Origin: Pectobacterium versatile
GTDB taxonomy: Bacteria; Pseudomonadota; Gammaproteobacteria; Enterobacterales; Enterobacteriaceae
Assembly (NCBI RefSeq): GCF_020166435.1
Contig: NZ_JAINZP010000006.1
Location: 1 to 64,000 of the forward strand
Length of the DNA stretch: 64,000 nucleotides
Direction of reading: 5' to 3'
A model generated the notes under the pieces. That model searched no databases and was not told the DNA's origin. It was given only the letters and a program-made list of their open reading frames with translations. Numbering within the stretch: position 1 is the first letter of the stretch; each line of letters begins with the position of its first letter. A program made the translations under genes and the position numbers. Of the stretch, positions 50,916-60,254 are shown piece after piece.

Positions 50916-51661
50916 CAGCGTTAAAAACCACAGAGACCATTCCTCTGTATACCATTCGTGGTTTGCCCATTCACGGTTTTCGTAACATGGCGCAGTTTGT
51001 TGATTACCTGTTTGCGGGCGAGCGGGTTGAAACGGGCACGCTCGTGGCGATTAACGCTGAGAAAGTGCTAACGGCGGAAAAAGACGTGGCGCTGCGTGCA
51101 TTGCTCGATCGTGCAGAGTACAAGTATGCGGACGGCATCAGCATCGTGCGCTCCATTCGGCGCAAGTATCCGCAGGCTGACGTCACGCGAGTTGCGGGCG
51201 CTGACCTGTGGGAAGCGCTAATGGAACGGGCAGGCAAATTAGGCACGCCGGTTTTTCTGGTGGGCGGCAAACCTGATGTGTTGGCACAAACGCAAGCGAA
51301 GCTGCGGGCGCAGTGGAACGTGAATATTGTCGGCAGTCAGGATGGCTATTTTGCGCCAGAGCAGCGCGATGCCCTGTTCGAACGTATCCGCGCCAGCGGT
51401 GCGCAAATTGTTACCGTCGCGATGGGGTCGCCACGACAGGAAATCCTGATGCGCGACTGTCGTCACCACTATCCTGATGCCTTGTATATGGGCGTGGGTG
51501 GAACCTATGACGTCTTTACCGGACATGTGAAGCGCGCCCCGCTCGTGTGGCAAAACTTAGGGCTGGAATGGCTGTATCGCTTGTTGTCCCAGCCGAGCCG
51601 TATTTTTCGGCAGTTTAAGCTGTTGAAATATGTCGCCTATCACTACAGCGGTCGTCTGTAA
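50912..51661 (+). CDS. wecG: UDP-ManNAcA:lipid I ManNAcA transferase
   Basis: 249 residues, WecG/TagA/CpsF glycosyltransferase family: [66 protein letters not shown] and [20 protein letters not shown]. Makes ECA lipid II. The start at 50912 overlaps the wzyE stop. Last gene of the ECA operon. Confidence 0.95.
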   Translation: MTALKTTETIPLYTIRGLPIHGFRNMAQFVDYLFAGERVETGTLVAINAEKVLTAEKDVALRALLDRAEYKYADGISIVRSIRRKYPQADVTRVAGADLWEALMERAGKLGTPVFLVGGKPDVLAQTQAKLRAQWNVNIVGSQDGYFAPEQRDALFERIRASGAQIVTVAMGSPRQEILMRDCRHHYPDALYMGVGGTYDVFTGHVKRAPLVWQNLGLEWLYRLLSQPSRIFRQFKLLKYVAYHYSGRL

Positions 51662-51671
51662 CTTCATTGAA

Positions 51672-51692
51672 TTGGCGCGTTAAACGCGCCAA
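51672..51692 (+). terminator. Hairpin after wecG
   Basis: TTGGCGCGTTAAACGCGCCAA is a perfect inverted repeat 10 bases after the wecG stop. No T run follows, so it may be a 3' end stabiliser or weak terminator. Confidence 0.55.
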
Positions 51693-52028
51693 CCTTGCTC
51701 CACAATCTTTCCTCTCAATATATAAACCTGATTTCTTATTCCTATTCGATTTTAATTGTCTGTTTGCCAGCCGATCAGAAATACAGAATTCTATCTTTGG
51801 CGTATTCGTCATCCCTTATGTGTTATTCAAACCCACATTACGGTATTTTCATGGCCGCTAATTTGAGGCGAAGGCACATTTTTTCTGAAAATAAGCAGCA
51901 TGACAGATGCGGTATGCCTGATAAGAGCCGGTTTCTCTTCACGAAACCGAATTGGCTCTTCATAAAACTGAATAAAAAACAATAACCGGCAGCAGCCGGG
52001 ATAAGCACAACATAAAGACAGAGGATAT
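51693..52028 (+). promoter_or_regulatory. yifK upstream region with leader hairpin
   Basis: AT-rich promoter region with no gene. At 51923-51960 a large stem AAGAGCCGGTTTC / GAAACC-GAATT-GGCTCTT forms a bulged hairpin. Close to the start lies a C/A-rich stretch (AGCACAACATAAAGACAGAG), the type of sequence bound by the GcvB small RNA, which is known to repress yifK in Salmonella. GcvB control here is inference. Confidence 0.5.
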
Positions 52029-53420
52029 ATGGCAGAAGATGTAAAGCAGGAAAAACTCCATCGAGGGTTGGAAGCCCGGCATATTGAGCTGATTGCGCTG
52101 GGCGGCACGATCGGCGTTGGGCTGTTTATGGGCGCCGCCAGCGCGCTGAAGTGGGCGGGGCCGTCAGTATTGCTGGCCTATATTGTCGCCGGAATCTTCG
52201 TTTTCTTCATCATGCGCTCAATGGGCGAAATGCTCTATCTGGAGCCGGTTGCGGGATCGTTTGCCGTCTATGCACACAAATACATGAATCCCTTCTTCGG
52301 TTATCTCACCGCATGGGGTTACTGGTTTATGTGGATGGCGGTCGGGATTTCGGAAATTACCGCGATTGGCGTGTATGTTCAGTACTGGTTCCCCGATTTG
52401 CCACAATGGATACCGGCTATTGCCGCAGTTGCGCTGGTGGCGGGGGCAAACCTTGCTGCGGTAAGGCTGTATGGCGAAATCGAATTCTGGTTCGCGATGA
52501 TAAAAATCACCACCATCGTCGTGATGATCGTCGTCGGCGTGGGCATTATTTTCTTCGGCTTCGGTAACCACGGTCAGGCAACCGGATTCAGTAACCTGAC
52601 CGAACACGGCGGCTTCCTCGCGGGAGGCTGGAAAGGCCTGCTGTTCGCACTCTGTCTGGTCGTGGCATCTTATCAGGGCGTGGAACTGGTCGGCATTACG
52701 GCGGGCGAGGCGAAAAATCCACAGGTGACGCTGAAGCGCGCGATCAACAACATCCTGTGGCGCATCCTGATTTTCTATGTGGGCGCGATCTTCGTTATCG
52801 TCACGATTTTCCCCTGGAATGAAATAGGGACCTCGGGTAGCCCGTTTGTGATGACATTTGCGAAAATTGGTATCACCGCAGCGGCAGGGATCATCAACTT
52901 TGTGGTGCTGACGGCCGCGCTGTCCGGCTGCAACAGCGGCATGTATAGCTGCGGACGTATGCTGTATTCGCTGGCCAACAACCGTCAGCTTCCCGCTTGG
53001 CTAGGTAAAGTGACGGCCAGCGGCGTACCCGCAGCAGGCGTCATGATTTCTATTCTTTGCCTGATGGCGGGGTCGGTGTTGAATTACATCATCCCTAATC
53101 CGGAAAAAGTGTTTGTTTATGTTTATAGCGCCAGCGTACTGCCGGGCATGGTGCCGTGGTTTGTGGTGTTAATCAGCCAATTGCGTTTTCGTGAGCAGCA
53201 TCGTGCCGCGCTGGTCGCACATCCGTTTAAATCGGTGTTGTTCCCGTGGGTAAACTACCTGACGATGGCGTTTTTGCTGTGTGTGCTGGTGGGAATGTAC
53301 ATCAATATCGATACGCGGATGTCTTTATTGGTCGGTGTCGCGTTTTTAGCCGTGGTTAGCCTGTGTTATTTTGCGTTGGGACTGGGCAAAAAGACGTCGC
53401 TGACAGAGGGTAAATCGTAG
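52029..53420 (+). CDS. yifK: Amino acid permease YifK (threonine/serine transporter)
   Basis: 463 residues, APC superfamily, about 12 membrane segments. [58 protein letters not shown] and [20 protein letters not shown] are close to E. coli YifK. Proton-coupled uptake, reported mainly for threonine and serine. Between wecG and the tRNA array, as in E. coli. Confidence 0.92.
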   Translation: MAEDVKQEKLHRGLEARHIELIALGGTIGVGLFMGAASALKWAGPSVLLAYIVAGIFVFFIMRSMGEMLYLEPVAGSFAVYAHKYMNPFFGYLTAWGYWFMWMAVGISEITAIGVYVQYWFPDLPQWIPAIAAVALVAGANLAAVRLYGEIEFWFAMIKITTIVVMIVVGVGIIFFGFGNHGQATGFSNLTEHGGFLAGGWKGLLFALCLVVASYQGVELVGITAGEAKNPQVTLKRAINNILWRILIFYVGAIFVIVTIFPWNEIGTSGSPFVMTFAKIGITAAAGIINFVVLTAALSGCNSGMYSCGRMLYSLANNRQLPAWLGKVTASGVPAAGVMISILCLMAGSVLNYIIPNPEKVFVYVYSASVLPGMVPWFVVLISQLRFREQHRAALVAHPFKSVLFPWVNYLTMAFLLCVLVGMYINIDTRMSLLVGVAFLAVVSLCYFALGLGKKTSLTEGKS

Positions 53421-53509
53421 TAGTTGGGGGCGGGAAGGGCGGAACTGTGTGTTATTTAGCTTGGAATGAGCAAATCATAATCAAACGCATCATTTCGATA
53501 AAAAAGCAC

Positions 53510-53538
53510 TAGACAGCCAGTCACTAAGCCCGTAATAT
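53510..53538 (+). promoter_or_regulatory. Promoter of the tRNA array
   Basis: TAGACA, 17 bases, TAATAT, followed by a GC-only discriminator CCCGCCCC just before the first tRNA. This is a strong sigma-70 promoter with the GC-rich discriminator typical of stringently controlled stable RNA genes. Confidence 0.75.
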
Positions 53539-53559
53539 CCCGCCCCGCAACGGCGCTAA

Positions 53560-53636
<77 letters not shown>

Positions 53637-53758
53637 TTATATTGTGTAAACGAGTATGTTGTGTGCAAGAGCTGCGGTGGTACACTTTTCTTCGTAAAGA
53701 AAGTATCCCGTAAAAAGGAAGTACCGCGTAATAAGTAGTTGATGTAAAGTGTGGTGAT

Positions 53759-53835
53759 GGTGGCTATAGCTCAGTTGGTAGAGCCCTGGATTGTGATTCC
53801 AGTTGTCGTGGGTTCGAGTCCCATTAGCCACCCCA
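53759..53835 (+). tRNA. hisR: tRNA-His (GTG)
   Basis: 77 nt including the extra 5' G (G-1) of tRNA-His: GGTGGCTATAGCTCAG, anticodon loop TTGTGAT, T arm GGTTCGAGTCC, encoded CCA. Corresponds to hisR. Confidence 0.96.
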
Positions 53836-53877
53836 GATTTTGCAACTAGAGTAGTTGATTGACGGTTTGTGAGTTAT

Positions 53878-53964
53878 GCGAAGGTGGCGGAATTGGTAGA
53901 CGCGCTAGCTTCAGGTGTTAGTGTTCTTACGGACGTGAGGGTTCAAGTCCCTCTCTTCGCACCA
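53878..53964 (+). tRNA. leuT: tRNA-Leu (CAG)
   Basis: 87 nt with the long variable arm of class II tRNAs: GCGAAGGTGGCGGAATTGG, anticodon CAG in GCTTCAGGTG, T arm GGTTCAAGTCC, encoded CCA. Corresponds to leuT. Confidence 0.96.
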
Positions 53965-54008
53965 CACACAAACGAGAACATCAGTGATGTTCAAAAAAGC
54001 AGTACATT

Positions 54009-54085
54009 CGGCGAGTAGCGCAGCTTGGTAGCGCAACTGGTTTGGGACCAGTGGGTCGGAGGTTCGAATCCTCTCTCGCCGACCA
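54009..54085 (+). tRNA. proM: tRNA-Pro (TGG)
   Basis: 77 nt: CGGCGAGTAGCGCAGC, anticodon loop TTTGGGA (TGG), T arm GGTTCGAATCC, encoded CCA. Corresponds to proM, the last of the array. Confidence 0.96.
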
Positions 54086-54096
54086 ATTACAAAGAA

Positions 54097-54124
54097 AAGC
54101 ACATCGAAAGATGTGCTTTTTTTT
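54097..54124 (+). terminator. tRNA array terminator
   Basis: AAGCACATC / GATGTGCTT with GAAA loop and T8, 11 bases after tRNA-Pro. Confidence 0.94.
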
Positions 54125-54426
54125 CGTCTGCAATCCTCCAGTAAATAGCGTTGACACATTTAACTCGCACACCGAGGAAAATATGATGAACCAATATGTT
54201 AAATGCACCCAGTGAGATTACCCTCTATCCTTTAAATTAGCTGTTGCCGCCCCACTCTGGAAAGAATGCTAGTGAACATTTCCAGATGCATAGTTTGCAA
54301 TAAAACTTTTTGATCTAAGATAGATCCCAAAGATATAAAGCGCATAATTTCCGCATGTTATATTTTTAAAAATTAAAAAGACGACATAAATCCCCGCCTG
54401 ATAAATCCAACACTAACGAGTTAATT
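54125..54426 (+). promoter_or_regulatory. Region upstream of the succino-lyase operon
   Basis: About 300 bases, AT-rich, no gene recognised. It must carry the operon promoter. A palindromic stretch TTTTGATCTAAGATAGATCC near 54308 could be an operator but is not assigned. Confidence 0.35.
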
Positions 54427-55791
54427 ATGGCATCACATCTTATTGATTTTCTTCTTATAGGGAATAATTTTGGCACACCTGAAATGCGCGGCGTATGGTC
54501 CGAGCATAACCGCCTGACTAAACAGGTCGAAGTAGAAGTTGCCCTGGCGCTTGCCGAGGGTGAACTGGGTGTCATTCCGCTGGATGCGGCAAAAACCATT
54601 GCAGAAAACGCTGACGCAAGCGCGCTTAACGTTGAAGAGATTGCAAAAGATGCCGCGCGCATGAAGCATTCTCTGATGCCGACGATTGCCGCGATTCAGA
54701 AACAGTGCGGTGCCGCGGGTGAGTTTATTCACTACGGCGTGACCACGCAGGACATCGTTGATACGGCGACGGTGTTACAACTGAAACAATCTTTTGATAT
54801 TGTCGTCAGAGATACACAACTGCTGGCCGTTGAGTTGAAACGTCTGGCAAAGAAACACCAGCATACGCTGATGGCCGGTCGTACTCACGGTATGCAGGCG
54901 CTGCCCACCACGTTTGGCTTCAAACTGGCCGTCTGGCTGGATGAATTTATCCGTCACCTCGAACGTCTGGGGGAAATCAAAGAACGTGTTTTGGTTGGCA
55001 ACATCAACGGTGCGATTTGTACCTATGCCTCTTTTGGCGAGAAAGGGCCGGAAATCGAGCGTCTGACGCTGGATAAGCTGGGGCTGAATACGCCGAATAT
55101 CGGCTGGCAGTCTGCCCGCGATCGCTTCTCCGAATATGCTTCTGTTACGGTTCTGATCAGCGGTACGCTGGGCAAAATCGGCAACGAGCTGTACAACCTG
55201 ATGCGCACCGAGATTAACGAAATCGAAGAGCCGTTCTCCGAAGGGAAAATCGGTTCTACTACGATGCCGCATAAACGCAACCCTGCCGCGCTGGAAGGGC
55301 TGGCGAGCCTGACTGCTCCGCTGTTTAAGAGCGCTGCGTTGATTCATGAATCCATGAAAGTTGAGCATGAGCGTGATGCGATGAGCTGGCGTGCGGAGTG
55401 GATCGCGCTGCCGGAAATCAATATCTATCTGTCCGCTCAGCTTCAGAACGCGCTTGGCATCTTGCGTGGCATGTCCGTCAATGAGAAGCAGATGCTGGCG
55501 AACCTCGATCTACAAAATGGCCTGCTGCTGTCCGAGAAAGTGATGTTCGAGATTGGCAAACGTCTCGGCAAGCAGACTGCTCACCATCTGGTTTACGAAT
55601 GTTCTATGCAGGCATTCGAGCAGAATCAGTCCTTTAAATCGGTACTGCTGGCCCACCCGGTGCTTTCTGAACAGGTGACTGCCGCCGATCTGGACGAATG
55701 GCTGAATCCGGCTAACTACGTTGGCAGTGCGCCGCAGAAGGTTGATGACGTGATTCGCTATGCGGATAACTCCGGCCTGCTGCCAGCATAA
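54427..55791 (+). CDS. Fumarase/adenylosuccinate lyase superfamily enzyme, probable S-(2-succino) lyase
   Basis: 454 residues. Superfamily signature GKIGSTTMPHKRNPAALEG; catalytic regions IHYGVTTQDIVDTATV and MAGRTHGMQALPTTFGF. It is not the housekeeping PurB (different length and context). It heads an operon with a GNAT, a polar amino acid ABC transporter and an M20 deacylase, as in the clusters where an S-(2-succino) lyase (2SL, shown for Dickeya dadantii and Enterococcus italicus) replaces the YxeK monooxygenase of Bacillus. Predicted reaction: N-acetyl-S-(2-succino)cysteine to fumarate and N-acetylcysteine. Function by context and family, not seen directly. Confidence 0.82.
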   Translation: MASHLIDFLLIGNNFGTPEMRGVWSEHNRLTKQVEVEVALALAEGELGVIPLDAAKTIAENADASALNVEEIAKDAARMKHSLMPTIAAIQKQCGAAGEFIHYGVTTQDIVDTATVLQLKQSFDIVVRDTQLLAVELKRLAKKHQHTLMAGRTHGMQALPTTFGFKLAVWLDEFIRHLERLGEIKERVLVGNINGAICTYASFGEKGPEIERLTLDKLGLNTPNIGWQSARDRFSEYASVTVLISGTLGKIGNELYNLMRTEINEIEEPFSEGKIGSTTMPHKRNPAALEGLASLTAPLFKSAALIHESMKVEHERDAMSWRAEWIALPEINIYLSAQLQNALGILRGMSVNEKQMLANLDLQNGLLLSEKVMFEIGKRLGKQTAHHLVYECSMQAFEQNQSFKSVLLAHPVLSEQVTAADLDEWLNPANYVGSAPQKVDDVIRYADNSGLLPA

Positions 55792-55800
55792 GGTGACATC

Positions 55801-56343
55801 ATGAGTATCGTATTTCGTCAGGCTACGCTTGCGGACGATGAGACCTATCTGGCACTGGCGCTGGCGGCATTTGAGCCGATTCGCCAACTGGGTATCAATT
55901 TTTCTGCCGCCCATGCGGACATCGACATGGTGCGTACGCATATTGCCTCACACGGCGTTTATGTGATGGAAAAAGACGGCGAAATGGTGTCGTCATTTAC
56001 CATCCGCTATCCGTGGGGGCCGGAGCCAGGCCCGCTCGGTTTGCCCCATTTGGGCTGGTTTGCGACGCACCCTGGTTATAAAAAACAGGGGCTGGGTAAG
56101 CAAATGATGAACTGGCTTGAAGAAGAGATTCTGATTAACCAGCTCAAAGCCCCTGCGGTGTCGCTTGGCACCGCGCAAAACCACCCGTGGCTGATTGAGA
56201 TGTACAGAAATTATGGTTTCAAGGAAGTCGGGCAGACGAATCTGGGAAAAGGACACCTGACAATCTGGATGGAAAAAATCCTTGATAACCAATTGTATGA
56301 CCAGTGGAAAGATAAAAACTCAAAAAGAGAGGCAGTAAAATGA
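55801..56343 (+). CDS. yxeL: GNAT N-acetyltransferase, YxeL-like
   Basis: 180 residues. Acetyl-CoA loop HPGYKKQGLGKQMMNWLEEE and SLGTAQNHPWLIEMYRNYGF. In the pathway proposed for this operon it would N-acetylate S-(2-succino)cysteine after uptake, making the lyase substrate. 9 bases after the lyase gene with AGGTGAC; its stop overlaps the binding-protein start (ATGA). Confidence 0.78.
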   Translation: MSIVFRQATLADDETYLALALAAFEPIRQLGINFSAAHADIDMVRTHIASHGVYVMEKDGEMVSSFTIRYPWGPEPGPLGLPHLGWFATHPGYKKQGLGKQMMNWLEEEILINQLKAPAVSLGTAQNHPWLIEMYRNYGFKEVGQTNLGKGHLTIWMEKILDNQLYDQWKDKNSKREAVK

Positions 56344-57131
56344 TGAAAAAAGTAACGTTGTCTGTTCTGGCGCTGACGACCGCCTTTCTTGTAGCTGGCT
56401 GTGACTCTGGGAAGAGCGGCTCTGAGCAGGAAAAAGTACTGAAAGTGGGTTCAACAGGTCAAAGTTATCCAAGCGGCTTCAAACAAGATAACAAGCTGGT
56501 CGGGTTTGATGTTGAAGTGACGGAAACCATCGCGAAAGATCTGAACTACAAAGTTGAGTGGGTTACCGCCGATTTCAGTGGTCTGATGGGGCAACTGGAA
56601 GCGAGAAAACTGGATACGGTCGCGAACGTGGTGGCAATTACCCCCGCGCGTCAGGAAAAGTATAACTTTGCCCAACCGTACAGTTATTACGGTAGCCAGA
56701 TTGTGACGCACAAAGACAACACGGATATTAATACATTGGCTGACCTGAAAGGGAAAACGGTAGCCGGTGTTCTGGGTTCCAACCACGTCAACAACCTGAA
56801 AAAAGCCTTTGCCGACGGCAGCGTGAATATTCGTACCTATGAAACGCGCGATGGTGCGATGAACGATGCACTGTCTAAACGCGTTGAAGGCTATGTGAAT
56901 TCACGTCCGATCCTGTTGGCAGAAATCAATAAGCGTAACCTGCCGTTCAAACTGGTCGGTGAGCCGCTGGTGATTGAAGAAGTGAGCTTCCCGTTCCATA
57001 AGGACGAAAATGGTGATGCATTACGTAAACAATTCGATGCTGAATTGACGAAAATGCGTGAAGATGGACGCTTGAAAGCGCTCGCCGAAAAATACTTTGG
57101 TGAGGACATCTCTGTTCCACCGAAAAAGTAA
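56340..57131 (+). CDS. yxeM: Amino acid ABC transporter substrate-binding lipoprotein, YxeM-like
   Basis: 263 residues, family 3 solute-binding protein. Lipoprotein signal with lipobox LVAGC (Cys21), then LKVGSTGQSYPSGFKQDNKL, VGFDVEVTETIAKDL, ANVVAITPARQEKYNFAQPY and FHKDENGDALRKQFDAELTK. Expected to bind succinocysteine or a similar acidic sulfur amino acid in the periplasm. A 9-bp hairpin follows the gene. Confidence 0.85.
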   Translation: MMKKVTLSVLALTTAFLVAGCDSGKSGSEQEKVLKVGSTGQSYPSGFKQDNKLVGFDVEVTETIAKDLNYKVEWVTADFSGLMGQLEARKLDTVANVVAITPARQEKYNFAQPYSYYGSQIVTHKDNTDINTLADLKGKTVAGVLGSNHVNNLKKAFADGSVNIRTYETRDGAMNDALSKRVEGYVNSRPILLAEINKRNLPFKLVGEPLVIEEVSFPFHKDENGDALRKQFDAELTKMREDGRLKALAEKYFGEDISVPPKK

Positions 57132-57166
57132 CGTTATTGCCGCTTGTCGGTTGACTTATCACCTTC

Positions 57167-57192
57167 TCCACCGGCGCAGTATGGCCGGTGGA
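57167..57192 (+). repeat. Intra-operon hairpin after the binding-protein gene
   Basis: TCCACCGGC / GCCGGTGGA, perfect 9-bp stem with an 8-base loop and no T run, between binding-protein and permease genes. Such REP-like hairpins commonly protect the upstream mRNA and raise binding-protein output over the membrane components. Confidence 0.7.
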
Positions 57193-57211
57193 AGCATTAA
57201 TGGTATGACTC

Positions 57212-57883
57212 ATGAATGTCGATCTTGCCTACCTGTTAAAAGTGTTTCCTCAGGTATTAATGTATTTGCCGACCACGCTGTTCCTTGCCGTGGTTTCGAT
57301 GTTTTTTGCTATGGTTCTCGGCCTGATACTGGCGTTAGTCCGTGAAAGCAAGATCGTCGTGGTAGTAAAAATCGTCGAACTGTATATCTCGCTGTTCCGC
57401 GGTATTCCGTCTCTGGTTCAGCTGTTTATCATCTACTTCGGCTTGCCGCAGCTATTCCCCGGCTTATCCAATCTGGATGCGATGACGGCCGCGATTATCG
57501 GTTTTAGCCTGAAAACATCCGCCTATATGGCTGAGATTTTCCGTGCGGGTTTGGCCTCTGTGGATTTCGGCCAGACGGAAGCGGGTCTATCCATTGGCAT
57601 GAGTAAAGCGCAGGTCTATCGCCGCATCGTGTTGCCTCAGGCCATGCTGAATGCGCTGCCAGCGACGGGGAACACCTTCATTTCCCTGATTAAAGATACC
57701 TCAGTAGCCTTTGCACTGGGCGTCTCCGAACTGTTCGCGGAAGGCAAGATGATTGCCGCCGAATCTCTGCGTTTCTTTGAGACCTTCCTGGTTGTGGGTC
57801 TGATTTACTGGTTGGTGATCATTGTTTACGCCTGGCTGCAAAAACAGCTGGAGAAGAAACTGAATCACTCGCTACAGCGATAA
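57212..57883 (+). CDS. yxeN: Amino acid ABC transporter permease, YxeN-like
   Basis: 223 residues, five membrane segments, HisMQ-type polar amino acid permease. EAA loop MAEIFRAGLASVDFGQTEAG and RIVLPQAMLNALPATGNTFI; SLFRGIPSLVQLFIIYFGLP near the N-terminus. A single permease, probably a homodimer. 9 bases before the ATPase gene. Confidence 0.87.
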   Translation: MNVDLAYLLKVFPQVLMYLPTTLFLAVVSMFFAMVLGLILALVRESKIVVVVKIVELYISLFRGIPSLVQLFIIYFGLPQLFPGLSNLDAMTAAIIGFSLKTSAYMAEIFRAGLASVDFGQTEAGLSIGMSKAQVYRRIVLPQAMLNALPATGNTFISLIKDTSVAFALGVSELFAEGKMIAAESLRFFETFLVVGLIYWLVIIVYAWLQKQLEKKLNHSLQR

Positions 57884-57892
57884 GGGGCTGAC

Positions 57893-58654
57893 ATGATCAG
57901 TGTAAAGAATCTTTCTAAACGCTTTGGCGATCAGGTGGTGTTGGACAACATCAGTCTGGATATCGCGAAAGGCGAAGTCGTCGCGATTATCGGTCCATCG
58001 GGTTCGGGTAAGTCCACGCTGCTGCGCTGTCTGAACCTGCTGGAAACGCCAGAGTCGGGTACGATCGAAATTGGTGAACAAACGCTGGATACGCGCCGTT
58101 ACACCTCTAAAGAAGCCTATGCGCTGCGCCGTCAGACGGCGATGGTATTCCAGAGTTACAACCTGTTTAAGAACAAAACAGCGCTGGAGAATGTGACGGA
58201 AGCGCTGATTGTCGTGAAAAAAATGCCGAAGAAGCAGGCGGATGAAATTGGTCTGGCGCTGCTGGAGCAGGTCGGTCTGCTGCCGCAGGCGGCACAGTAT
58301 CCAGTGACGCTGTCCGGCGGACAACAACAGCGCGTGAGTATTGCGCGTGCGCTGGCGGTGGATCCGAAGGCGATTTTGTTTGATGAACCGACCTCGGCAC
58401 TTGACCCGGAAAGGGTACATGAAGTGCTTCAGGTGATTCAGAAGCTGGCGAAAAACGACACCACGATGGTGATTGTCACCCATGAAATGCAGTTTGCGAA
58501 AGAAGTGGCTGACCGCGTGATCTTCATGGCAGACGGGCACATCGTTGAGGAAGGCCCGGCGGAGCAGGTGATTAGCTTCTCGGACAACCCGCAAACCCAG
58601 CGTTTCCTGCGTCAGTTGACCAAGCTGCCTGAGCCGCTTGAGTACGATATTTAA
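57893..58654 (+). CDS. yxeO: Amino acid ABC transporter ATP-binding protein, YxeO-like
   Basis: 253 residues. Walker A IIGPSGSGKSTLLRC, Q-loop AMVFQSYNLFKNKTALENV, signature LSGGQQQRVSIARALA, Walker B AILFDEPTSALDPE, His switch IVTHEM. Energises the importer formed with the preceding two genes. Confidence 0.88.
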   Translation: MISVKNLSKRFGDQVVLDNISLDIAKGEVVAIIGPSGSGKSTLLRCLNLLETPESGTIEIGEQTLDTRRYTSKEAYALRRQTAMVFQSYNLFKNKTALENVTEALIVVKKMPKKQADEIGLALLEQVGLLPQAAQYPVTLSGGQQQRVSIARALAVDPKAILFDEPTSALDPERVHEVLQVIQKLAKNDTTMVIVTHEMQFAKEVADRVIFMADGHIVEEGPAEQVISFSDNPQTQRFLRQLTKLPEPLEYDI

Positions 58655-58731
58655 CGCATACGTAGATACACCTGCACGCCTGAACAAGGCAGCCCTGTCA
58701 GGCAGGGCACGATAATGTGGAGCAAGTATTC

Positions 58732-59889
58732 ATGAGAACAGCATCTCAGCACGAGCCTCTGGCTCAGTTTATTCAGGCGTTTCGCCACGATTTACATCGC
58801 CATCCTGAACTGTCCAATCAGGAGTTCGAGACCACGAAGAAGATTCGTGCGGTATTGGAAAAAGAAGGGATTCGTATCCTCGACCTGCCGTTGAAAACCG
58901 GTCTGGTTGCGGAAGTGGGCGGCTTACAGGAAGGGCCACTGGTCGTGGTGCGTTCCGACATCGACGCCCTGCCGATTGAAGAAGAGTCTGGCGTAGAGTT
59001 TACGTCGCTCAACAAAGGCGTGATGCACGCCTGTGGTCATGATTTTCACTCTTCTGCGGCGCTGGGTGCGGCAATTCTGCTGAAGAAAATTGAGCAGGAG
59101 CTGAAAGGCACGGTGCGAATTTTGTTTCAGGCTGCTGAAGAGACAGGATTGGGCGCGCCGGAAGTCATCGCCGTTGGTGCGTTGGACAATGCGGTAGCGA
59201 TTTTTGGCATTCACAACGATCCAACGCTGCCGGTTGGCGTCATCGGTGGGAAAGACGGCGCATTGACGGCGGGTGTTGACCGCTTTGAAATCAAGATCGC
59301 AGCGAAAGGCTGTCACGCCGCGAAGCCGCATGAAGGCAACGATCCGATTATCATTCTGGGTCAGCTGATTTCTGCTGTACAGACCATTATCAGCCGCACG
59401 GTATCGTCCGACAATAACGCGGTGGTGTCGATTACGCAGGTACATAGCGGCAGCACCTGGAACGTTATCCCAGACACGGCCTATGTTGAAGGCACGGTCA
59501 GAACGTTCAATCAGGCTGCACGTGATTTAATTGAACAGCGTTTCCGTCAGATCGTAGCGGGCATCGCCAGCACCTTTGGTGCAGAAATTGAATTCCTGTG
59601 GCATGCAGGGCCGCCGTCGGTGATCAACACGCCAGAGTGGGTTGAGTTTGCGCTGAATGTGGCGAGTGACGAAGGGTTTGAAGCGCGTCGCGTGGAAGCA
59701 AGCCCGATTGGTGAAGATTTTGCGTTCTATCAGCAGAAATTGCCGGGTACGTTCATGATGGTCGGCTCCGGCGGGCCGTATGCGCTGCATCACCCGAAAT
59801 TCCGCGTTGACGACAGCGCGCTGTTCCCGACTGCGCACTATCTGTATCAGGTCGCGAAACAGAGTTTAGAACAGCTGTCTTCCCGCTAA
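58732..59889 (+). CDS. yxeP: M20 family amidohydrolase, probable N-acetylcysteine deacetylase
   Basis: 385 residues from the ATG at 58732 (GGAG ten bases upstream; a GTG at 58717 is also open). M20D di-metal hydrolase: RHDLHRHPELSNQEFETTK, VVRSDIDALPIEEESG, HACGHDFHSSAALGAA, ILFQAAEETGLGAPEVI, GEDFAFYQQKLPG. Closest role by context is YxeP, which deacetylates N-acetylcysteine to free cysteine, the last step of succinocysteine recycling. Could also act on other N-acyl amino acids. Confidence 0.82.
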   Translation: MRTASQHEPLAQFIQAFRHDLHRHPELSNQEFETTKKIRAVLEKEGIRILDLPLKTGLVAEVGGLQEGPLVVVRSDIDALPIEEESGVEFTSLNKGVMHACGHDFHSSAALGAAILLKKIEQELKGTVRILFQAAEETGLGAPEVIAVGALDNAVAIFGIHNDPTLPVGVIGGKDGALTAGVDRFEIKIAAKGCHAAKPHEGNDPIIILGQLISAVQTIISRTVSSDNNAVVSITQVHSGSTWNVIPDTAYVEGTVRTFNQAARDLIEQRFRQIVAGIASTFGAEIEFLWHAGPPSVINTPEWVEFALNVASDEGFEARRVEASPIGEDFAFYQQKLPGTFMMVGSGGPYALHHPKFRVDDSALFPTAHYLYQVAKQSLEQLSSR

Positions 59890-59913
59890 TCTCCTCCCAT
59901 TAAGCCAATTCTG

Positions 59914-59953
59914 TCCGCGTCGGGCTTCCCAGCGCGGATATTTCCCTTTTTTT
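59914..59953 (+). terminator. Probable terminator of the succino-lyase operon
   Basis: TCCGCG ... CGCGGA enclosing GGG-CTT-CCC, 24 bases after the last stop, followed by TATTTCCCTTTTTTT. Imperfect stem, so moderate confidence. Confidence 0.55.
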
Positions 59954-59979
59954 AATTGAATCAATAGTTTTGACTGGGC

Positions 59980-59997
59980 TGTCAGAAAAACACGACA
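59980..59997 (+). promoter_or_regulatory. GlrR binding site 1 upstream of glmZ
   Basis: TGTC-N10-GACA (TGTCAGAAAAACACGACA), exact match to the GlrR (QseF) activator consensus known from glmY and glmZ promoters. Confidence 0.82.
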
Positions 59998-60012
59998 CTC
60001 TAGGGGTTCTGC

Positions 60013-60030
60013 TGTCGCAAAAAAGAGACA
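60013..60030 (+). promoter_or_regulatory. GlrR binding site 2 upstream of glmZ
   Basis: TGTC-N10-GACA (TGTCGCAAAAAAGAGACA), second exact consensus match, 33 bases after the first. Confidence 0.82.
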
Positions 60031-60075
60031 TTTAATTCATTGATTAATAATGATTAATATTTTATCTGATAAATG

Positions 60076-60093
60076 CGTCTCTGAAGGACGACA
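60076..60093 (+). promoter_or_regulatory. GlrR binding site 3 upstream of glmZ
   Basis: CGTC-N10-GACA (CGTCTCTGAAGGACGACA), one mismatch from consensus. AT-rich DNA between this site and the promoter could bind IHF. Confidence 0.65.
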
Positions 60094-60226
60094 GGTTTTG
60101 TGAGCGCGATCTCGTTTTTTCTGCCCAATGTGTCTTGAGCTCCTTCCCAGTGGATAAATAAAAATATTATTGCTTATTAGCTGGTTAGCTTAATTTTATG
60201 AAGTGCTGATAATAAAATTATGCATG

Positions 60227-60254
60227 TTGGCATAATTTATGCTTAAATAAGCGT
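60227..60254 (+). promoter_or_regulatory. glmZ sigma-54 promoter, overlapping sigma-70 promoter
   Basis: TTGGCATAATTTATGCTT contains GG and GC separated by exactly 10 bases (60229-60230 and 60241-60242), the -24/-12 pattern of sigma-54, placing the start at about 60255. TAAATA at 60244-60249 could serve as a sigma-70 -10 box for the same start. Three GlrR sites upstream support sigma-54 control. Confidence 0.8.

Noticed and set aside
54307-54330. GATCTA/TAGATC palindrome before the lyase operon as an operator
   Set aside because: No adjacent regulator gene or known motif to support it.
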